Part shown: piece after piece, positions 1 to 9,296 of the stretch | Numbering within the stretch: the first letter of the stretch is position 1 | Layout: every line of letters starts with the position of its first letter | Virus record (IMG/VR): IMGVR_UViG_3300046535_001869 | Location: 1-64,000 of that record | Direction: 5' to 3' (one strand) | DNA: 64,000 bases | DNA from: a virus | The notes under the pieces: generated by a model | What the model was told of the DNA's origin: nothing | Database searches by the model: none | What the model saw: the letters and a program-made list of their open reading frames with translations, nothing else | Translations under genes and position numbers: made by a program

Positions 1-151
1 CATCGCGGGGCAGCTCAGGCAGTCGATCGTGGATCTCGTCGATCCGCCGCTGGCGCCTTCCACGATCGCCCGTAAGGGCAGCTCAAAGCCTTTGATTGAT
101 ACCGGCGTGATGCTCCAGTCAGTCGATTTCGAGGTCGAGGAAGACCAGTGA
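1..151 (+). CDS. Virion morphogenesis / tail-completion protein, C-terminal part
   Basis: Only the last 49 codons are present, in the frame ending at the TGA 149-151. They read ...PPLAPSTIARKGSSKPLID then TGVMLQSV. The pattern of Pro-Leu, Ser-Thr, Arg-Lys-Gly, Pro-Leu-Ile-Asp-Thr-Gly and a hydrophobic end is typical of phage virion morphogenesis / tail-completion proteins that act at the head-tail joint. The stop overlaps the GTG start of the next gene, so the genes are translationally coupled. The family is recognised from the motif alone, since the N-terminus lies outside the window. Confidence 0.6.
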   Translation, partial: IAGQLRQSIVDLVDPPLAPSTIARKGSSKPLIDTGVMLQSVDFEVEEDQ

Positions 152-1071
152 ACCTCAATTTTTGGTTAGGCAACCACACCCCCGCGGGCCAGCGTTCCCT
201 CGAAGACGTTATCGCGATCGTCGGTCACCAGCTCATGGCCCTCGGCCATCGCGCTATGTGGGACCCGAAGAACGACGATCTCATCACGGCCGGCGGTGTC
301 AACGTCATCGTCGAGGGCTTCAACGACAATATCGTCGACTTCGTCGCCGAGTGGCACGGTAAGGGCGCCCGGTTCATCTGCCTAGCGACCGAGGAGCCCG
401 TAGAGGGCGTCGGCTTCAACCATCAGGCCACCGGTGAGATGGCCAAGCGCCAGGCGGACTTCGTCAAGGTTGCGCCGTACCTAGACGCGATCTGGCACCT
501 CGTGCCGGGTCAGAACGTCACCGATTGGTACGCGCAGTACGCGCCCTCGGCCTACGTCGAGCTCGGCTACGCCAAGACGCTGGTCCGTTCCGAGACCCAG
601 CGCGAGCCGGCGTACGATTTCGGGTTCTATGGGACGATGTCCCGGCGCCGCGAGAGGCTGCTGAAAAAGTTGGCCAACGCGACCAATCGCCAGAAGGCGG
701 TCCGCGTCATGGCGGACTTCGGCAGTCAGGTCGACCGCGACCGGGCGATGCAGGAGGCGAAGGTCATCATTCAGATCCGGAAATTTGATGAGATGGGTCT
801 CGTCAGTTCTTCGAGATGCAACACCGCGCTCTGCCTGGGCCGGCCGGTCGTTGCTGAGCCGCACGAGATCGAACTGATGAAGCCCTGGGCTGATGTCGTT
901 AAGTTCGCGCGGACCGACGAGGAGTTCATCAGCCTAGCGCTGGCTACCCGCGGCGCCTGGCGCGGCGTCCACGCCGGCCAATTTGAGCGGTTCAGGGCGA
1001 AGTTTACCCCGGAGGTCTGCGTGGGACCGGCGCTGAAACTCCTCGAAAACGCGGCGCGACTGGCCGCCTGA
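148..1071 (+). CDS. Glycosyltransferase-like protein (GT-B fold)
   Basis: 307 residues from a GTG that overlaps the upstream stop. The C-terminal half looks like the donor-binding domain of a GT-B glycosyltransferase. There is a short FYGTMSRRRERL stretch (about 160-172), a loop carrying GLVSSSRCNTALCLGRPVV (about 217-235), and an acidic residue pair after it (EPHEIE). The first half has the alternating strand-helix pattern of a Rossmann domain but no motif I can assign. It would transfer an activated sugar to an unknown acceptor. It is the only glycosyltransferase candidate in the window, so it may use the sugar made by the early-region sugar genes; that link is inference. It sits between two head-tail connector genes, ahead of secreted fibre-like genes. 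Confidence 0.55.
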   Translation: MNLNFWLGNHTPAGQRSLEDVIAIVGHQLMALGHRAMWDPKNDDLITAGGVNVIVEGFNDNIVDFVAEWHGKGARFICLATEEPVEGVGFNHQATGEMAKRQADFVKVAPYLDAIWHLVPGQNVTDWYAQYAPSAYVELGYAKTLVRSETQREPAYDFGFYGTMSRRRERLLKKLANATNRQKAVRVMADFGSQVDRDRAMQEAKVIIQIRKFDEMGLVSSSRCNTALCLGRPVVAEPHEIELMKPWADVVKFARTDEEFISLALATRGAWRGVHAGQFERFRAKFTPEVCVGPALKLLENAARLAA

Positions 1072-1085
1072 CTGGACAGAATCAG

Positions 1086-1445
1086 ATGTTCCTTCGCGTC
1101 CTCGCGATCCTTCTCCTGACGGCGCTGCCGCTCTACGCTCAGACCGTGACCCCGCGGGCCTGCGGCGGTGCGACGAGCGTTACGACCGGCGGAGCTGCGG
1201 TCGTCGCGCTGACAGGTAAGGTCAACGGATACTACATCGTCAACCCGCTGAGCGCGACGGACCAGGGGATCGGCGCGGTTGAGCCGCTCTATATCGACAC
1301 GACGACGACAGCCACGACGACGGCGAGTGGTACTAACGCCGCGCTTGCTCCCGGGCAGCCGTTTGGCGGGATCTTTGGATCGACTACCAATGTTAGCGTC
1401 AACGCCGCGACGTCTGGCCATAATTTCACGTGCGTCAGGTGGTAA
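1086..1445 (+). CDS. Small secreted protein with signal peptide
   Basis: 119 residues. The N-terminus MFLRVLAILLLTALPLYAQT is a clear Sec signal peptide with a likely cut after LYA. The mature part is Thr/Ala/Gly-rich, with Cys residues near both ends that could form a disulfide (RACGG and FTCVRW). It ends close to the start of the next gene, in the same operon. No family recognised. It resembles the small decoration or fibre-associated proteins that follow it. Confidence 0.55.
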   Translation: MFLRVLAILLLTALPLYAQTVTPRACGGATSVTTGGAAVVALTGKVNGYYIVNPLSATDQGIGAVEPLYIDTTTTATTTASGTNAALAPGQPFGGIFGSTTNVSVNAATSGHNFTCVRW

Positions 1446-1450
1446 GGACG

Positions 1451-3412
1451 ATGAAGGGTATCATTGCTGCTACCCTCGCCGCGTGCTTGACTGCCAGTGC
1501 GGCCCACGCCCAGTGGCAGAACGCCGGTCCTGGTTCGGTCGGGACGACCGCGCCGGCCTCGACGGCGACCGCTGGTGTCGCGAAGTGCGACGGTGTCACG
1601 ACGACCTGCGCCGCAGATGGGACAATCACTGCGACGACCGGCGGGACGGCCGGTATCAACCAGTTGACCGGTGACGGTACCGCTGGACCGGCGTCCGGTT
1701 CGGCCGCTATTACGGTCTCGAAGATCGGCGGCAAGGCGTTGACCCTAGGTGGCGCGCTGACGACGACCGGCGGCGCGAGCGGTACGACCCTCGCGTTTCC
1801 GACCACGGGCACGTTCACGTTCCCTGCTGCCTCTGCGACCCTAGCCTCGTTAGCCGGATCCGAGGTCCTGACCAATAAGACGATAAACTGCGCTGACAAC
1901 ACCTGTACGGTACGGATCGGTTCCGACGTAAGCGGCCTGGGGACCAACGTTGCGACCGCGCTAGCGGTCAACGTTGGTACCGCTGGCGCTTTTCTGAAGA
2001 ACAACGGCGACGCGCTCAGCGGTACCTATAGTGGTAATTTTACGTTATCTGGCACGCCGACCATGACCGGCTTAGGTGCCGGCACAATCGCAGAATGCGC
2101 GGGGTTTGCGACCGCCAGCAATGTCATGATTCGCGCCGCGTGTTCGGGTGGTGGCGGCAGCGGCACGGTGACGAGCGTTACTCTCGGCGTACCGGCGTCC
2201 TCGATCTTCGGGACCAGCGGGACGAACCCCGTCACGACCTCTGGCACCTTCAACATAACGACGACCGGTAGCTCTGGGGGGATCCCCTACTTTTCCTCGG
2301 GGACGCAGCTTAGCAGCTCGGCAGCCCTACCCGCGGGGCAGATAGTTCTCGGCGGCGGTGCGGGCGCCGCACCGAACGCCATGTCAGCGATAAGCGGAGA
2401 CGGTTCGTTAGATACCTCAACCGGGATCGTCACCATTACGAGTACCAATGGCACGCCGTTCGCGGCCTCAGCGACGCTCGATACCACCAACGCCACGAAT
2501 ATCGGAAGCGGAACGCTCGACGGTGCGCGGCTCCCCAATACCGTCAACCAGTGCCCCTCGGACATCGACACCTGGAATGGTGTTTTGGACAAGACGATCA
2601 GCTCCACGGTCGGGTTTGTCTATACGACCGGCTCGACCCAGATCGCAGCCCCCAGGACCTTGACGTTGCCAATCGTAGCTGGGCACGGGATTTCAACTTG
2701 TCCGCTGGTCTTTATGGACCTTGCGAGGATCGTCAACAGCACGGGCACTGTTGTCCCGACGCGCCAGTCCACCGATACGATCGACGGAAACACGACCGGA
2801 ACAACGATGGCATGCGCGGGGCAAACCTCGGCGTGGACAGCGCCGGTGGCGGCGTCATGGGGGACCGTTGCGCCGCCGACGCTGTGCAGCGACACGGTGG
2901 TTACCGGTCAGTACCTTACTGTCATCAACGATAATGGGACCGTCGGCCGGGCTCAGGTGAATTTCAACCAACTCGCGGGTACGGCGACCGGAGCGCAGCT
3001 CCCGGCGGCGACCACCTCGACACAGGGCGCGGCGCTCTTACACAACGTGCCGTTCTCGATGGGCTGGAACAGCGCGACGAACCCGGACGGCAACTTCGTG
3101 GCGGTGGTAACGCAGGCGAGCCGGATAACCGCGATCAAGGGCCGGATAGGGCCGGCGGTCGGAGCGACGGCGGCGATTACGGTTAAGAAGGCCGCCAGTG
3201 CTGTTGATTGCGCGGCCTCGGGAACGCCGCTCCATACCGGCACCTTTGACGCTAACGGAACGGCGAATACAGTGCAAACGCTGACCCTGGTTGGCGGCGC
3301 AACGGACGATCTGGCCGTTAACGACACGGTATGCTTCTCGACGGCAAACGGGGCGGCGTTCCTCGCCGGGGTCGGCAAGGGCGTCATCTCAATCGATTGG
3401 GCGCCGCTATGA
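1451..3412 (+). CDS. Tail fibre-like protein with signal peptide
   Basis: 653 residues from ATG 1451, chosen because AAGGA precedes it and the protein then opens with a textbook signal peptide (MKGIIAATLAACLTASAAHAQ). An in-frame start at 1430 would only add seven residues. The body holds motifs common in phage tail fibres: a LTLGGALTTTGGASGT stretch with SEVLTNKTI (about 105-150), and GTVTSVTLGVPASSIF followed by TTSGTFNITTTG (about 235-280). These are usual in trimeric fibre shafts. The C-terminal part has paired Cys residues. A fibre with an export signal is odd, because virion proteins are normally assembled in the cytoplasm. Confidence 0.65.
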   Translation: MKGIIAATLAACLTASAAHAQWQNAGPGSVGTTAPASTATAGVAKCDGVTTTCAADGTITATTGGTAGINQLTGDGTAGPASGSAAITVSKIGGKALTLGGALTTTGGASGTTLAFPTTGTFTFPAASATLASLAGSEVLTNKTINCADNTCTVRIGSDVSGLGTNVATALAVNVGTAGAFLKNNGDALSGTYSGNFTLSGTPTMTGLGAGTIAECAGFATASNVMIRAACSGGGGSGTVTSVTLGVPASSIFGTSGTNPVTTSGTFNITTTGSSGGIPYFSSGTQLSSSAALPAGQIVLGGGAGAAPNAMSAISGDGSLDTSTGIVTITSTNGTPFAASATLDTTNATNIGSGTLDGARLPNTVNQCPSDIDTWNGVLDKTISSTVGFVYTTGSTQIAAPRTLTLPIVAGHGISTCPLVFMDLARIVNSTGTVVPTRQSTDTIDGNTTGTTMACAGQTSAWTAPVAASWGTVAPPTLCSDTVVTGQYLTVINDNGTVGRAQVNFNQLAGTATGAQLPAATTSTQGAALLHNVPFSMGWNSATNPDGNFVAVVTQASRITAIKGRIGPAVGATAAITVKKAASAVDCAASGTPLHTGTFDANGTANTVQTLTLVGGATDDLAVNDTVCFSTANGAAFLAGVGKGVISIDWAPL

Positions 3413-3597
3413 CCCGGGTCTTGCTGGTGCTGGGGTTGCTGGTGCTGGGGGCAGCTTCCGCCCATGCGTGGCTTATTCAAAGCTCTGGTGGCTCGGCACC
3501 GCCGTCTTGCAACGCGGTCATTACCGGGAGCGGCGCGGACGGCAACGCGATCTTGACGGGATCGGCGACGGCGCTGGGAAACCTGACGTGCCAATAG
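3409..3597 (+). CDS. 62-residue secreted protein
   Basis: Starts at ATG 3409, overlapping the previous stop (ATGA). MTRVLLVLGLLVLGAASAHA is a signal peptide encoded by a direct repeat (TTGCTGGTGCTGGGG twice). The mature part is about 42 residues with two Cys. The coupling to its neighbour and the clean signal peptide support a real gene. Function unknown. Confidence 0.5.
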   Translation: MTRVLLVLGLLVLGAASAHAWLIQSSGGSAPPSCNAVITGSGADGNAILTGSATALGNLTCQ

Positions 3598-3607
3598 GAG
3601 ACGTGCT

Positions 3608-4237
3608 GTGAACTTGAAAAAGCTACTGTCCGGCACGCTCGCGGTAACGCTTGCCGCTTATGGCGTGGCCTGGGCGGCGACGCAAACGCTGACCCTCGGG
3701 GCAAGCACCGGGCCGGGCGGTATCCTCACCCTGTTCGGCTCGACATCGGGAAGTTTCTTTCTTCAGCCGCCGGCTGCAGCCGGGACTGCGTCGGGGTGGA
3801 CTGTCCCATCGGGCGTAACGGACTTTAGCGGGACAAGCGGGTTCCTTCAACAGGCGACGACGGGTGCTGCAATTACCGCAGCGGCCATCACAGCAGCCCA
3901 AGTGCCGGCGACGCCGCTCGTGGCGGGGACGGGAGCGGCGCTGGTCGGGCCGAGAGAGTATTACGTCTGCACCGGCACCTGCACGCCGACGCCCCCCGTG
4001 CCGGTCGCGGGGTACGAGTTCTGTATCTACAACGACAACAATGTGGCGACGGCAATCACGCTTCAGGCATTGGGCTCGAGCGCGATGTATGAGAACTCGG
4101 CCCGGACAGCCTACGGTACGGCGGGAACCGGGACGCTGGCGCTGAGCGCAGCGGCGGCGAACAAGGTGTGCATCGTCGGCCGTGACGCTACGCACTATTC
4201 AACGGTCTCGTACAACGGCACGGTCACGGTGAACTAA
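3608..4237 (+). CDS. Secreted structural-like protein
   Basis: 209 residues from GTG 3608, which has GGAG nine bases upstream. The N-terminus MNLKKLLSGTLAVTLAAYGVAWA is a Sec signal peptide. The mature part is rich in Gly, Thr and Ala and carries a YYVCTGTCTPTPP segment and a FCIYNDNN segment (about 118-145), which suggest a disulfide-stabilised beta sandwich. It lies tightly packed in the cassette of secreted fibre-like genes. No family recognised. Confidence 0.55.
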   Translation: MNLKKLLSGTLAVTLAAYGVAWAATQTLTLGASTGPGGILTLFGSTSGSFFLQPPAAAGTASGWTVPSGVTDFSGTSGFLQQATTGAAITAAAITAAQVPATPLVAGTGAALVGPREYYVCTGTCTPTPPVPVAGYEFCIYNDNNVATAITLQALGSSAMYENSARTAYGTAGTGTLALSAAAANKVCIVGRDATHYSTVSYNGTVTVN

Positions 4238-4238
4238 G

Positions 4239-5117
4239 ATGTGGCGGTTTTTAACCGTAGCGCTCGCGTTGTGGAGCGCCTCCGCGCAGGCGCAGATGCT
4301 GAAAACCATCGTCGCTGGGAATAACCCGGTGGCGGCAGCCTATGCCGGCCCTGGCGACGTGGTGGCGAGCGCGACCGGATGGTGGGGTCTGCGGGGCTAC
4401 TCGGCGGCGGTCGCTGCCACGGGCACACAGAAATCAGTCACCATCCGTCGGGCGAGCGACGATGCGACCGCTGATATCGTGATCCTGACGACGGGCTATC
4501 TCGATGTGGCAACGGCGACGACGCACTGCGCCGCGACAACCTGCTTCGTGACGAAATTCTGGGATCAGAGCGGCAACAGCCGGGACATCTCGCAAGCAAC
4601 TGGCGCAAACCAGGCGCAGATTTTCCTGAGCGGCGGTCCGGCGGCGGGTTATCCGTATGTGGCCTTTACGGCTGGGACGAATTCTTACGCCGGGGCCGCG
4701 AACTTCACCCCGACGACAGGGGTCGAGTCGTTCAGCGCCGTTGCAAACAGGTCCACCGGCACGGGCCTGGTAAAGATGGTTCGGGGCGGCGGTGGCAATG
4801 AGTTTGACGGCAAGAGCGCCAGCGCGAACAACTGGATATTGACCGGAAACGCCAGTTCGATCACCGCCGCCGCCAACGATGCGACTTGGCATGCCGGCAG
4901 CGCGTTGCTGAACGGGGCAAGCTCGGCCGTTAACATCGACAACTCGGAGACGACCGGGACCGTGACGGGATTCACGACGGCGGCGGCCTACGGCATCATC
5001 GGGGCAAACAGCACGACGATGAAGATTGTCGAAAGCGGGTTCTGGTACAACATCACCTTCACTTCTCAAAACCGGACGGATTTGAGCGCGCAGCAGCACA
5101 GTGCATGGGGATTCTGA
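4239..5117 (+). CDS. Secreted lectin / arabinofuranosidase-B-like protein
   Basis: 292 residues with signal peptide MWRFLTVALALWSASAQAQ. Residues about 45-130 follow the pattern seen in arabinofuranosidase-B catalytic-type (concanavalin-like) domains: a GYSAA segment, then SVTIRRASDDATADI, then FVTKFWDQSGNSRDISQAT and an NQAQI strand. Such domains bind or cleave polysaccharide. The catalytic residues cannot be confirmed by eye, so it may be a carbohydrate-binding protein only. It starts one base after the previous stop and is coupled to the next gene. It is a candidate depolymerase or receptor-binding protein. Confidence 0.55.
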   Translation: MWRFLTVALALWSASAQAQMLKTIVAGNNPVAAAYAGPGDVVASATGWWGLRGYSAAVAATGTQKSVTIRRASDDATADIVILTTGYLDVATATTHCAATTCFVTKFWDQSGNSRDISQATGANQAQIFLSGGPAAGYPYVAFTAGTNSYAGAANFTPTTGVESFSAVANRSTGTGLVKMVRGGGGNEFDGKSASANNWILTGNASSITAAANDATWHAGSALLNGASSAVNIDNSETTGTVTGFTTAAAYGIIGANSTTMKIVESGFWYNITFTSQNRTDLSAQQHSAWGF

Positions 5118-5323
5118 TGAATATTTGGGAGCGGCACGATGCACGCCGGCTGATCAAGGAACGGCACGAGGCGGTCTGTAAAGACCCCTCGGGGTTCTGG
5201 GTTGTTCTGACTGTGGTGCTGGCAATTGGTGTGGCCGCTACGCTCATAGGCAGGTCAACGCCTCAGACATGTGTCCCGTGGGCGGGCGATGTGGCGACAC
5301 TGTTTTCGCAACTAAGGTGCTAA
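5117..5323 (+). CDS. Single-pass membrane protein with WxGxVxTLFxxLxC tail
   Basis: 68 residues from ATG 5117, which overlaps the previous stop as TGATG. Residues about 28-46 form one membrane helix (FWVVLTVVLAIGVAATLIG). The last 14 residues WAGDVATLFSQLRC match the end of the minus-strand protein at 42227-42538 (WDGNVETLFATLGC). The two also share the order membrane helix, then Cys, then this tail. They look like distant paralogs. The orientation of the helix and the function are unknown. Confidence 0.5.
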   Translation: MNIWERHDARRLIKERHEAVCKDPSGFWVVLTVVLAIGVAATLIGRSTPQTCVPWAGDVATLFSQLRC

Positions 5324-5327
5324 GATC

Positions 5328-8300
5328 GTGAGGCGAACCCGGCGAAGCATCCTGGCCGGCCTTGCCGCAAGCGTGCCGGGAATGGCATGGGCGGCGCGTC
5401 GCAGCAAGATTCCAACCGGGCCGCCGTCGATACCGCCGCAGATCGTCTCGGTCACGCCGACGACAGGCGGTTTCCTGGGCGGGACGGGATCGGCAAACAC
5501 ACCGATCATGACGATGATCGCCACAATGAGTCCGATGGTGCCGGCGTTCACGGGCACTTGGTCGATAACTGGGCCAGACGCATCTCTATTCGTGATCGAC
5601 GTCTCGACCGGGGTCTTGAGCGTCGGCGCGGTCGACGTAGCGGTGGGCACCTATAACCTTAGCGCCGTCGCTACCCAGGTCGGAGCAACCGGCTCGCCCT
5701 TTACCCAAGCTATCTCTGTCGTCGGCAGCGCGGGGGAATTGCTCGCGACGATGACGCTGGTGAACACTTCAGCCACGGTGGCTCAGCCGTCAGGGTTCGT
5801 CACGCCGATGTTTGGCTGGAATTTCCACAAGGGCCATATCCCGAGCGGGACGGCACCGACGTTCAAGAACGGTTCCCTGCCACAGCCATATTCGTGGGGT
5901 TGTCAATCCTATTGGAGCGACGGCAGCCTCAAGAACGCCTCGTTCATGATGATTTGCCTGGGCTCAACCGTCCCGGCCGGCGGCTCGATCGCGATTGGCG
6001 TGTGGAGCGGCGGCACGGCGCCGACGACGAGCGCAAGAACAGCGGCAGAAGTCTATACCGAGGCGATTCAGGTCAACCTTGTCGGACAGGGTTCGACCTT
6101 TGGACTGACCGGAACCTGGGGTGCGTGGCTGACGAGCGATGTCAACAACGCGGAGCAATTCGTCTATCTCGACGGTGACGCCGGAAAGGTCTGGCGGTTT
6201 CTGACGCATGTCGCCCCGACGCAGGGCGGGACGAAGCATGGCCAGATGGAGTGCTACCATTACGTCGCCGCGCTGACCAACGATACCGGCGGCCTCGGCG
6301 GGTTCCGCTATCTGCCGTGCCTGGCTCAGCCGTGGTATGACGTAAACAGCCCAGCCAAGGCATCCCGATCCTTCTCGACGATCAATTGGCAGCACGGGGC
6401 GGGTCCGACGACGGTGCCTTACCCGCTCTACTACACGCCGCAGACCTGGACCCAGCCGCTGACGACGCATGCGCTATCGACCGTCGTCTTTACCGGCGGT
6501 TCGCTCGCCAGCCTGACTTTCTCGGGCGGCGTCGTAACCGCGACGACCGTCCTACCGCACGGATTGAGCGGCGTGACGAGGATGGGGATCGCCGGGGTCA
6601 CGCCGAGTAACTATAACGGCAGTTTTGCTTGCACGGTCACGGGGGCGTCCACCTTTACCTATCCGATCAGTTCGTCGCCGACATCGCCCGCAACGATCCC
6701 TGGAACCTATGGATTTGTGACCGCCACGGCCGCAGCACCGCACGGGTTTGGCATCGCTACCACGAAGGCGCTGGCTATCCAGGGAAATACCCCGTCCGGG
6801 TACGATACCACCGCGATTACCTGCACGGTCACGACGACGACCGCCTTTAATTATCCGCTCGGGGTCAATCCCGGCACGAACACGGTTGCGGGCACCTATT
6901 TCCTCAACACGACCACGGTCACATCGGCGGGCGCAACGACGGCCTTCTACACGGGCGATGCAGCCAATCAGTTCTGCATCCCGGTGCGAGTGTCCTCGTC
7001 AGGCACCCTGCCGCCACCACTCGACGCTAACACGCTGTATTCCTGCCGGGGCACGAAGACCGGGACGACAACGGTCAACTTCACCACGGTCGCGAGCACG
7101 GCCGGGTCGCCGCTCACGATGACCGGACCCGGTTCCGGCACGCTCACGATTACGCCGCTGCCAACCCTCTATCACTTCGGTCGGATGTTCATGCCGACGA
7201 CAGATGCAAGGTGGAACTTCTTTCAAGGCGCAGGGTCGTACACGGCCGAGCCGACAATCAGGACCGTGATCGACCGGGCGTACTGGAACGGCGATTCGAC
7301 CAACAAGCTGAGCCTGATCAACCCGTGGGACATGACGCTAACTGGGGTTGTCAACTATGCGGCGGACTTCTCCTGGGCGCCTCAGTCCATCGGGAAGCTC
7401 TACTCCGCTCGATCGAGCGGCGGTGGAACGGACGGACGGCTGGACCTCGGCGCGATGACCGGCTATCAGGGAAGCGATTTCTTCAATCAGAGCGCTGCCA
7501 GCGATACGCTCAACCGGATACACGGATTTGCGGCGGCCCTCGATCACCGCTGTTTCCGAAATTCGACGAACGGAAACTGCGTCAACCTTCGTGGTTCGGG
7601 CCACCCGCATACCGGGATGACGGCAAATTCGACGATCCGGTACGTGGCGGATCATTTCAATTCAAATACCGGGTTTACCAGCCCACCGACGGCCAATACC
7701 AACGAGGTATTTGACCAGTCGAACAACACCCACTCCCCGGCCTTTACTTATTGGCCGTTCCTGCGAACCGGCGAGCCGCAGTTTCTCGACATGCTTCTCG
7801 AATGGGGGATCGGCGCAATCCTCGATTGCGACCCGAATTCACGAAACACGTTAGCAGGACAGCCGGCGGCATACACGGCCGTTGGTATCTTCTCTGGATC
7901 GGGCGGCGAGCGCCAGGTTGCTTGGGGCAATCGCGGGGTTCACACCGCAGCCGCCGTCTGCCCGTTGGTAATGCCGGACAGCTCGGACATACACGGCTGC
8001 CTGAGCGGCATGTCCGACGATACCTGCGCCGTATCGCTGGCGGTGTATACGTCCAACATCCTGGGGACATACGCATCGACCAACGGCCTGTTTGGGCCTT
8101 ACGGAGGCCCGGCGACCGGCGGCCCGACAATCTATCAAGACAGCTTTCAAAGCACCTATACCCGGATGGCGATGTGTCTCGCGGCTGGCGCTCGTGAGAA
8201 TCCGGACGCCCTGGTAATCTTGCAGAAGATGGCCGATTGGCACGCCTACCTCGTCAGCAAGTTCGGGTACTATTACACGACGGGGTATTTCAACAAGACG

Positions 8301-8903
8301 GGGATGGCAAACACCGACATCAATGTCGGCTGGCCGGCGATCTCGGTTGACGAGCAGTACGCGACAACGACGCCGTTTGTGGCCTCATGGACGACCAGTT
8401 CACCAAACTGGACGCTGGTGCGAGCGACGGCGGGAAACGGTGCCGTAGTCAGGGACGGCGATCGATTCATGTTCGAGAAGAACCCTCCGTTGCCGCCGCC
8501 AATCTCGGTCACGCTGAACTCACCGACCAACTACCTGCGGGATACGCCGTATTACGCCATCAACACAATAGCCGTAAACGCCACGACCTATACCTGCAAC
8601 ATGACGACAGTGCTCGGTAGCGCAGGCAATATTCTCGTCCCGGCCGCCCCCGGCAGCGGCGGGGCCAACGCCACCTATCATTGGTATGTTGGTCAGGACG
8701 TAGCGCCTGCGATTGGTGCGGAGAATACCGGCTATCAGAACCAGGGTTCCTATATGTCATGGAAGCGTTCATCGCATCTGTGGATGAAGGCGCTTGGAAT
8801 CACTGGGCTTGACGCGGCGATCACCGACGCAGGGTTAAGGTTCGACCATGCAGGGTTCTTGGCGGTCGTGCGCGGTGCGTTTCAGGACCATTTCGGCGCG
8901 TGA
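5328..8903 (+). CDS. Large secreted tail spike-like protein
   Basis: 1191 residues from GTG 5328. The start reads MRRTRRSILAGLAASVPGMAWA, a signal peptide of twin-arginine type or an Arg-rich Sec signal. Residues about 60-135 look like a cadherin/Ig-type repeat (TWSITGPDASLFVIDVSTG). A following region with YWSDGSLKNASFMM and PAGGSIAIGVWSGG resembles the N-terminal domain of exo-acting rhamnogalacturonan lyase-like proteins. Residues about 398-525 hold two tandem copies of a repeat of about 62 residues with TATT..PHG and TPS.Y motifs (FCCH-like). The C-terminal 500 residues look like a helical-barrel hydrolase or lyase domain. It is the main candidate capsule or LPS depolymerase of the cassette. 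Its stop overlaps the next gene. Confidence 0.55.
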   Translation: MRRTRRSILAGLAASVPGMAWAARRSKIPTGPPSIPPQIVSVTPTTGGFLGGTGSANTPIMTMIATMSPMVPAFTGTWSITGPDASLFVIDVSTGVLSVGAVDVAVGTYNLSAVATQVGATGSPFTQAISVVGSAGELLATMTLVNTSATVAQPSGFVTPMFGWNFHKGHIPSGTAPTFKNGSLPQPYSWGCQSYWSDGSLKNASFMMICLGSTVPAGGSIAIGVWSGGTAPTTSARTAAEVYTEAIQVNLVGQGSTFGLTGTWGAWLTSDVNNAEQFVYLDGDAGKVWRFLTHVAPTQGGTKHGQMECYHYVAALTNDTGGLGGFRYLPCLAQPWYDVNSPAKASRSFSTINWQHGAGPTTVPYPLYYTPQTWTQPLTTHALSTVVFTGGSLASLTFSGGVVTATTVLPHGLSGVTRMGIAGVTPSNYNGSFACTVTGASTFTYPISSSPTSPATIPGTYGFVTATAAAPHGFGIATTKALAIQGNTPSGYDTTAITCTVTTTTAFNYPLGVNPGTNTVAGTYFLNTTTVTSAGATTAFYTGDAANQFCIPVRVSSSGTLPPPLDANTLYSCRGTKTGTTTVNFTTVASTAGSPLTMTGPGSGTLTITPLPTLYHFGRMFMPTTDARWNFFQGAGSYTAEPTIRTVIDRAYWNGDSTNKLSLINPWDMTLTGVVNYAADFSWAPQSIGKLYSARSSGGGTDGRLDLGAMTGYQGSDFFNQSAASDTLNRIHGFAAALDHRCFRNSTNGNCVNLRGSGHPHTGMTANSTIRYVADHFNSNTGFTSPPTANTNEVFDQSNNTHSPAFTYWPFLRTGEPQFLDMLLEWGIGAILDCDPNSRNTLAGQPAAYTAVGIFSGSGGERQVAWGNRGVHTAAAVCPLVMPDSSDIHGCLSGMSDDTCAVSLAVYTSNILGTYASTNGLFGPYGGPATGGPTIYQDSFQSTYTRMAMCLAAGARENPDALVILQKMADWHAYLVSKFGYYYTTGYFNKTGMANTDINVGWPAISVDEQYATTTPFVASWTTSSPNWTLVRATAGNGAVVRDGDRFMFEKNPPLPPPISVTLNSPTNYLRDTPYYAINTIAVNATTYTCNMTTVLGSAGNILVPAAPGSGGANATYHWYVGQDVAPAIGAENTGYQNQGSYMSWKRSSHLWMKALGITGLDAAITDAGLRFDHAGFLAVVRGAFQDHFGA

Positions 8904-9295
8904 ACCTCCACGCTATAGCCAGCCCGTACGTCGCGGCGATCAATCCGATGCTCCCGGTCTCGGTTCGCGTCAGCACCGGGTACTCGACCGGAGCCGACGG
9001 CTCGCGGATGCCGAGCTACGCTGCGCCGGTCGCGATGCTAGGCCAGGTCCAGCGCATGTCGTCGCGCGACCTGCGGCAGGTATCTGGGTTGAATTTACAA
9101 GGTACCATATCCGCGATCTACCTCGGCGGGGATATCGAGGGCGTCCAGCGCCCGCTGGTCAAGGGCGGCGACCTGATCACGTACCCGGACGGGACGGTGT
9201 GGCTCGTTGTGCTCTCGCTGGAAAGCTGGGGCGCGGTCGGCTCGCCCCAGGAGATGTGGTGCAAGGTCGCTGTGAATCTTCAGAACGGGTCCTGA
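8900..9295 (+). CDS. Conserved tail/connector protein
   Basis: 131 residues from a GTG overlapping the previous stop. The segment LGQVQRMSSRDLRQVSGLNLQG, then AIYLGGDIEGVQRP, then KGGDLITYPDGTVWLVV and WCKVAVNLQN, matches a small conserved protein found just before the neck terminator in temperate myophage tail modules. A role in joining tail to head is likely from its place and conservation; its biochemistry is not known to me. Confidence 0.55.
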   Translation: MNLHAIASPYVAAINPMLPVSVRVSTGYSTGADGSRMPSYAAPVAMLGQVQRMSSRDLRQVSGLNLQGTISAIYLGGDIEGVQRPLVKGGDLITYPDGTVWLVVLSLESWGAVGSPQEMWCKVAVNLQNGS

Positions 9296-9296
9296 G

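Noticed and set aside
771-1421. Long minus-strand frames opposite the glycosyltransferase and fibre genes
   Set aside because: They are shadows of GC-rich coding strands, with no RBS, no coupling and low-complexity Arg-rich products.
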